From Diorhabda sublineata (taxonomy: Eukaryota > Arthropoda > Insecta > Coleoptera > Chrysomelidae), in assembly GCF_026230105.1 (NCBI RefSeq), contig NC_079478.1, positions 1,317,653 through 1,381,652 of the forward strand: a stretch of 64,000 bases of DNA. The letters are read 5' to 3'. Positions within the stretch are counted from its first letter, which is position 1. Each line of letters starts with the position of its first letter. Made by a program: the position numbers and the translations under genes. The notes beneath the pieces were generated by a model, which made no database searches, had not been told where the DNA came from, and saw only the letters and a program-made list of their open reading frames with translations. This document shows, piece by piece, positions 58,011-64,000 of this stretch.

Positions 58011-58730
58011 CTGATAATTGAAATGTTATTTTCTCTTCAACTAACCTTGATTTTGATGTGATGGAGACAAACGGTTAGTGGATTTGATTTAGCAACGCCG
58101 AAAACGTGAAAAGAAAAAAAACTGGTGTTTGTGCGAACAAGTAATTGTAGTTGAATTGATTGCTTCTTTGGAAAAAATTATCGACTGGACAAATTGAATC
58201 TTTTTTACAATCTAATCAATCGTTTTATATTGCGGATGTGGTCGATTACAACAAATCGAAAGCTGAAACTTCTGAACTAACAAAAAATATCAGTCCACTC
58301 TTGTCTACCGTTACATCTCAGTTCAGTAATTACTACTTTATGCTAATCGAACATTTTTTTTCTTCTTTTTTTAAATATACGAGAGTTGTTGAATTATATG
58401 TCAGCAGTTTCTTAATTAATTTTTTATTGTTTTACGCGTAGATAGAAAGATTAAGTATCTAAAAATGTATTCAACTTGTTGCCCAAGGCTAGGAAAATTC
58501 GATACCATGACAAAAAATTACCAATATAATTTTGATCAAAACAACAGCTGGTTCACAATTAATATATTATTAAAACAAATTTGTTATACAGGGTATTTGT
58601 CAGTTAATATTAACCAAGCTGCATCAATTAGATGAATTTGTTTGCAAAATCAGCGTTCAACAATATTATTTAATCAAAATGGATGTTTTATTTGGAGAAT
58701 TTTCCTCTTTGTATTCTAAGTAGTTTGGCA
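58011..58730. other. intergenic DNA
   Basis: A 93-codon frame at 58160-58441 has no recognisable domain. TACAGGGTATTTGTC at 58588 resembles local MITE ends. Confidence 0.25.
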
Positions 58731-58734
58731 GATA

Positions 58735-59465
58735 TTAGGTCTGGTTATTAAATAACGAAATTGCGCGCCTAGAGGGCACACTAGACGGCTGGGGCAAAAA
58801 ACGAATAGTACATTGGGTATCTAAATATCTTGACTATGCACGCCCCAAAACACTTTTCCTTTACTATCATAGTATTTGTGCAGTCGTGTTTTGAAACAAA
58901 CGTGTTTTTTCTCGTGCCGAAAAACGTACCAATCTCAAATTTCTCGTTAAATTGAAAAAAAAAAACCAACTGAGTACTATAAATTGTTGCAAGAGCCCTA
59001 TGGGGGCAATTCTCTATCTGGTGCGCGTGTTTTTAAGTGATGTAAGCGCTTTAGTGAAAGCCGAGAGAACACTGAAGATGACCAGCGCTCAAGTCGACAT
59101 GTGACTGTTTCAACTCCGGAAGCAGTGACCAAAATCAACCAAATTATTCGTGCAGATCGTCGAGTGAGCATCCGGATTATTGCCGAGGGTGTAAATGCCA
59201 ATGGTTAGGAAAATTTTACACATGGCAAAAGTCTGTGCGAAACTGGTGTCAAAAAATCAGATTTCCTTGAAAGGTTAGAAAAAGATCTGCTTTGAAAGGG
59301 ACCCGATTTGAATCGATGGAAGCGGTAAATCAAAAAACCGCAGAGCTCCTAAACGCCATCACCAAAGAAGAGTTTATTGAAGTGGAGCATTCGATTGTAG
59401 AATAATTTTTATAATAAATCTCTTTTTCGTAACTAGTCTCGTTATTTAATAGCCAGACCTCGTAT
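58735..59465 (+). mobile_element. mariner element, internally deleted, both ends present
   Basis: The left end TTAGGTCTGGTTATTAAATA and right end CGTTATTTAATAGCCAGACC form inverted termini. The transposase relic includes WCKRFSESRENTEDDQRSSR-like residues, IIRADRRVSIRIIAEGVNAN and, after the deletion, TRFESMEAVNQKTAELLNAI. The central catalytic domain is missing. It shares its family with 44880-45430 but keeps more sequence 3' of the junction. Confidence 0.85.
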
Positions 59466-59638
59466 ATTCGATTTCATTGGTTAAGAAAACAAATCTTTAT
59501 GTCGATAAAACCACACCGCAGTCTGTAAGAAAATCATAATGGTATCAAATAGTTGTTTCATGGAATTGCATCATGTAATTTTGGTTTTAATTTCTTCACA
59601 TGTGCGAACGAAATCTTTGAAAGCAATTTTCTTAATAT

Positions 59639-60210
59639 AAAGTGTTTTAAAAAAAGGTGATCCCGTCTCTAGGATAGATAGAAAACTGAAAAATATCTGG
59701 GGTTTGCTCAGTAAAAAAACTTCGTGACGCCATCCAAGATAAAGGGTATTGAAGAAAAATAATTCTTGTTTACTAATTAACAATAATAATAATAATAATA
59801 ATAATTAATAACTTTATCATTATTTCAATAACATAATCTGTTATTACTTCATAATTTTCAAAATAAAATACTCCGAAAACGGTACATAGTATCGAGTTTT
59901 ATCAAGAGTACTTTTTTGGTGTAAAATTAAAAAATTTAAATACAAAATTTTGCTTAATATATCTAATACTGAAAAAGTTCAATACTACTTGGTACGAACT
60001 GTGTAACTAGCGCCTTCTATAGGAGTCAGACATAAAAATAAATTCATTGTATGTATTAGCTTCCAAAACATATTCGTGTAAAATTTCTATACAACGTTGC
60101 TAGTAGTTGCGGCAAAATCGTAAAAAATGAGTATTTTTTACTGAAAAGAATTATTTTTCAAATTTTTTATCTATCCTAATATAAAGACAGGATTTTATTG
60201 TAACCTTGTA
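59639..60210. mobile_element. MITE-like element with inverted ends
   Basis: The left end (AAGTGTTTTAAAAAAAGGTG, then TCTAGGATAGAT) is mirrored imperfectly at the right (ATCTATCCTAATATAAAGAC, ending ACCTTGTA). The body matches 15871-16175 in reverse. An (AAT)8 tract lies inside at 59782-59805. No coding frame. Confidence 0.65.
59782..59805. repeat. (AAT)8 microsatellite
   Basis: Eight perfect AAT units. Confidence 0.9.
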
Positions 60211-60840
60211 TATCATACTATCTTGGCACTAGACTTGTAACTAACTCTGGCCAACTACGCCAAAAGTTTGTTAGATACGTTTCTTAAGGTCCAGATAAAA
60301 ATAAAATTTAGGACTTGGGTACGAATTTAAACTTTTTTCCAACCATATGAAGAAAAATGATCAAATTTATGTCCATTATAGAAACCCAGTAATAAATTTT
60401 CACTTATGTATAATATTTATTTATAAAACTAAGTGGTTCCATCCAAGTGAGCGTTAAAATTTTGATGTTCACAAGTTTTGTTACTTGAAAGATTCTACTA
60501 AACAACAAATAGTGCGGGAGCCAGCAACAGAAATACACGACCAAGTTCCTCTTCAGAAATAATTAGTAGAATGCATCAGAAAGTTGTATAATAAAATCTA
60601 GCCTCCCAACTAAATATTTGTGAAACTGTAACTATCCCAATATCTCTAGGAAACAAAATAATCAGCTATATTTTCAGTGATTATTAGTATCAGATAAGTC
60701 AGCTGGTTATATCACTCATATTTCGGTGGAAAAACCGTCAGCTGAAACTTACAAATTTTCAGCTGGGATGAAATGACAGAATTTCTTTCTTTTTTTCGTG
60801 CGTGGGACGTTACCGCCGCTTATCCCACCCACCGAGCCGC
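60211..60840. other. AT-rich intergenic DNA
   Basis: No gene recognised. Confidence 0.3.
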
Positions 60841-60851
60841 AGCTGACGTTC
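60841..60851. repeat. 11-bp target duplication, left
   Basis: AGCTGACGTTC next to the GAA-rich tail of the LINE. Identical to 61979-61989. Confidence 0.85.
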
Positions 60852-61978
60852 TTCTTCTTCTTCCTCTTCTTCTTCTTCTTGTAGTAGGACGAGGTCCTGT
60901 CAGGTCTGTCATCTGCCCTCTTGTGACGCCGATGTCCAGTTATCGTACCAGCGTTTTGGGGGCCTACCGATTGGGCGTCTTGTGTCTAGTTTCTGTGTTT
61001 TGGCCCATTTGGCAATCCGTTCTGGAGCCATTCGTTCTACATGGTCTCTCCATTGACGGCGTCTTGCGTGTTGGGTATTCTATCGTGGAGTGTGGTACCC
61101 TTTATTGTTCGTAATATCTTCATCTCTGCTATTCTCATTTTTCTCTTTGTTTGTGTTATGTCTGCCCTTGTTTCTGCGGCATAGGTTAGTATGGGTCTGA
61201 TAGAGGTCTTGTAGATTCGCGTCTTACTTTCTATGCTCATATATTTATTTCTCCATATAATGTCCCGTAAATATCCCGATATTCTAGTTGCTTTCTTGAT
61301 CTGCTTATCTACCTCGTCCGTTATGTTTCTGCTGCTCGTTGTTTCTACGCCCAAGTAGTTGAAATTCATTACTTGCTCTATAATGCGCTCATTTAATACC
61401 AACTTGCATCTTATTGGGTCTTTGGATATTACCATGCTTTGTGTTTTCTCGCATGAGATTTGCATGTTAAGTCTCTGTGCTGTCAGGTTAAATTTATGAA
61501 GGAGGCGTTGTAGATCGTCTTCATTTTCAGCTATAAGTATAGCGTCATCTGCGTAGCAAAGGATTCTCAGACGACGGTTATTCATTTCGAATCCTGCATT
61601 AACTTCGTTTACGCTCTCAATTATTTGGTCCATTATAACGTTGAAAAGGCATGGGCTAAGGCTATCTCCCTGTCTTATGCCGGATGAGACTTTGAGTTCT
61701 CTTGTTAGCCCACAGTCTGTTTTTATTCTTGTTTTGGTGTTGATGTTAAGTTGCCTTACTAGATTTGTATAATGCTTCTTGACGCCTTTTTGGTTTAGTC
61801 GGTGGATTACATCGTTGAGTTTTACTCTATCGAATGCTTGCTTTAGATCTACGAAACATGTGTACATGGGTTTATTGTATTCTATGGATTTCTCTATCAA
61901 TTGGCGTAATATAAATATTGCGTCTATAGTCGATCTGTTTGGGCGGAAGCCTTGTTGCTCTTCTGAGATGCCTATCTT
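60852..61978 (-). mobile_element. 5'-truncated RTE-like LINE insertion
   Basis: The minus-strand reverse transcriptase starts mid-domain at ISEEQQGFRPNRSTIDAIFI, continues through CFVDLKQAFDRV (first catalytic Asp), SSGIRQGDSLSPCLFNVIMD and RILCYADDAILIAEN (catalytic YADD intact) to an open frame end at 61037. One frameshift near 61080 separates it from the C-terminal tail: RRQWRDHVERMAPERIAKWA, then GRPPKRWYDNWTSA and a stop. A GAA-rich tail (about 60852-60880) and an 11-bp target duplication flank it. It is the youngest-looking LINE here, yet lacks its endonuclease and 5' end. Confidence 0.93.
61037..61900 (-). pseudogene. RTE-like reverse transcriptase, partial open frame
   Basis: A 287-codon frame within the LINE at 60852-61978, from MIEKSIEYNKPMYTCFVDLK to DAVNGETM. 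The true frame extends upstream to about 61975 without ATG and downstream after a frameshift. Palm motifs FVDLKQAFDRV, RQGDSLSP and YADD are intact; the endonuclease domain is absent. It would copy RNA into DNA in a complete element but cannot act alone. Confidence 0.88.
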
Positions 61979-61989
61979 AGCTGACGTTC
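61979..61989. repeat. 11-bp target duplication, right
   Basis: AGCTGACGTTC just beyond the truncated 5' end of the LINE. Matches 60841-60851. Confidence 0.85.
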
Positions 61990-63825
61990 ACTAGGCTTTA
62001 TTAAATAATTCTCTGATACATATCAACAATTAAATTAACCAAATTTTCACCTGGCTCCAGGACTAAAATCTGTCAATTGTGCATTTCATTCCATCTAAAA
62101 TATTTCGTTGAATTAAAGTGGCGATCAAATATTCGACTCGCACGCAAGCCGTGTATCAAAAAACAATCTTCTTATACAGAGTGGACCACAAAAAACAGTC
62201 CAGCATGATATTGGTAACCAATAAAATGATGTATTGTTTGTGAATGGGGCATATTCTAAATTTAGCCCTGAAATAGGAAACATTTTCCTCTGCAAAGGTG
62301 GAATTTTGAGTAATAGATTTTGTTCGACCATTTGGTTGTTCACCAAGCAAAAGAAAAAACACAGTTAATTTGTAACCTTAGTGAATACATAATTACATTA
62401 TTACTAAATTACAGATGGATGCCTTTAAGTATTATCGATTTTTATATGTGTAAATATTAACGTTAAGTCTCTAATTCGATGAAAAGGCTATGGCTTCACT
62501 ACCATAAATATAAACAAGTTTAAAGCAGCCGTTGCAGCAAGGAAATGTGAGAAATTCTTAGCGAAGACACAGTTAATAGGCCTACGGCTTAATCGTTCTA
62601 ATGGTGGGGATTTGTAGCCTGAAGATTGTTGCTACTCAGGTCGTTCACGAGTTTAGAAAGGATGCATTTGAAAACTAATCTAGCGCTAGCAAATTATCGG
62701 ACTCCCTTGAATCTTCTGAATATACCGTCGAATATAGCTGCTTGATTTTATCTAAACAACACAAAGAGACAAAGGGCTATTACCAGAACCAATCGCAAAG
62801 TGAGGTGGATTTGATGGTAAAGTCTGGTTGTACATCTAGTGAAGATTTAAATAATTCCAGATGATGGAGTCATCAATATCGAGACATCAGAATACAGTGC
62901 GACAATCAACATATAAGCCCAAAATATGGTTTTACCTTTCTGTATTTTTTATCCCCAGTTCAATATTCATCATATCGATCCTTAAATATTAAAAATCGTC
63001 TCGAGCTTGGATTATGTGCCGCTTATAGTGCGATGACTCGTCATGCAACATTAAACACTCGCACATTTCAACAGCTAATTAATTTTACGCACTGATTTAT
63101 ACTGCAAACTCGTTTATTTTTATAACTTTAACCAATATATACTTGAAAATCAATATTGGGAAACATAGATTAATACTTTAATATGATATACAGTGAGGGT
63201 CAATCAAGTAAATGCTATTTTCGTGGTAGTTGAATGGTATTTAGAAAAAAAACCTTATTTATATGAGATTATACAATTTTTATCCGCCCCTTTGAGAGCC
63301 TACAAACTTTCCTCGTCGAAAGTATTTCTCTTTTTCAAATTATTGAATTTTCTCTAGTAGCTAGAACTTTTATAAATTTACATATGGATAAATCTGAATG
63401 AGCTAGTTCTTAAAATGTTAAATACTGCAATATTTATTGTTTTGAGTGTCTGATACCTGGACTAATTTCTAACATAATTTTGAAAAAATCAAGTAAACTT
63501 CAGAAACTTTCCAGAAAATCTTTTTTATGTGGCAATTATGAAAAAAATGTACTAAGAAAAGTTTAGAACCAACATCTAAACTTTTAAACCAAATCTCGAA
63601 GCTGCCAATTAGAACTTTTCATTTGAAAATAATGAGTAATAATTAAATGAAGCTGCGGTTTTAATATTTCGAAATGAATTCTTGATAAACTATTTGTTTT
63701 ATCCTTTCCTGTACACTGTTGTAAAGTCTAATTATCTGGCACCTTAACGATTCTAGAAATTACTACCTCAAACTGTACATATCAACTATGATTAGATGAA
63801 CTTTCTGCATTGATATTGTATTTGA
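61990..63825. other. AT-rich intergenic DNA
   Basis: No gene recognised. Overlapping minus frames at 62125-62362 have no family signature. Confidence 0.3.
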
Positions 63826-63829
63826 CTTT

Positions 63830-63990
63830 TTGAACAATCGATGTCCAATTTGTATCACAACAACTCAATCGGGTGACCGAAGTGTTCCGAATACTCTTTG
63901 CACAACATCAAGGAATACTTGGGATCGTTTTCATGCTGGAAGATAAATTTTCTACAGATCAGAACTTACAATATTTTCCTCAAATATTTT
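63830..63990 (-). pseudogene. Tc1-type transposase fragment
   Basis: Minus strand: FIFQHENDPKYSLMLCKEYS matches the FIFQQDNDPKHTS..VKEYF block of Tc1 transposases, with the catalytic D of QDN replaced by E. Only this short portion is visible before the window ends. Confidence 0.65.
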
Positions 63991-64000
63991 TTAGCTTTCT

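Noticed and set aside
60773..61114. 113-codon plus-strand frame
   Set aside because: Antisense shadow of the LINE C-terminus and its GAA-rich tail.
1..64000. tRNA, rRNA or other structured RNA genes
   Set aside because: None could be recognised by eye; a covariance-model scan would be needed to exclude them.

Overview
This is AT-rich eukaryotic DNA, most likely from an insect nuclear genome. It carries (CCTAA)n/(TTAGG)n telomere-type repeats, at least a dozen decayed mariner/Tc1 transposase copies from several lineages, RTE- and jockey-like LINE relics, and two long satellite arrays. Nothing looks bacterial. The order cannot be fixed from the sequence; a beetle or another insect with a large genome is a guess.

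The only clear intact protein genes lie in the first 10.3 kb. They are three direct-orientation, single-exon paralogues of 544-549 codons (179-1819, 3692-5326, 8632-10281). Each encodes an HCN/CNG-type channel-like protein: six membrane segments, a C-linker and a cyclic-nucleotide-binding domain. All three have lost the GYG-type pore filter and have only a few S4 charges. The second and third genes share about 450 bp of nearly identical upstream DNA containing the end of a mariner-like element. They also show patchwork identity within the coding sequence.

The rest is mostly repeat-derived. At 6.1-6.6 kb is an interstitial telomere-type repeat with an inserted poly(A)-tailed fragment. From 10.4 to 20 kb there are decayed RT and mariner pieces, an 8-bp microsatellite and a 302-bp tandem duplication. 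At 20.5-23.2 kb is a 15-copy, 181-bp satellite with a hint of six-unit higher-order structure. At 24.09-25.79 kb is a foldback element with a perfect 8-bp target duplication and alternating 228/203-bp units, some carrying CCTAA blocks. From 27 to 46 kb are LINE RNase H and RT relics, several mariner relics and two candidate isolated exons. At 46.9-47.9 kb is a long inverted repeat enclosing a single ancestral-looking copy of the 181-bp satellite unit. At 48.9-54.2 kb is a 24-unit, 222-bp array that is open on the minus strand only because 222 is divisible by three. From 54.6 to 64 kb are more mariner, Tc1, MITE and LINE relics, including a 5'-truncated RTE-like insertion with an 11-bp target duplication and a GAA-rich tail.

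Functionally, the window is a small tandem family of divergent ion-channel-like genes in a transposon- and satellite-rich region. Most other open frames are shadows or transposon debris.
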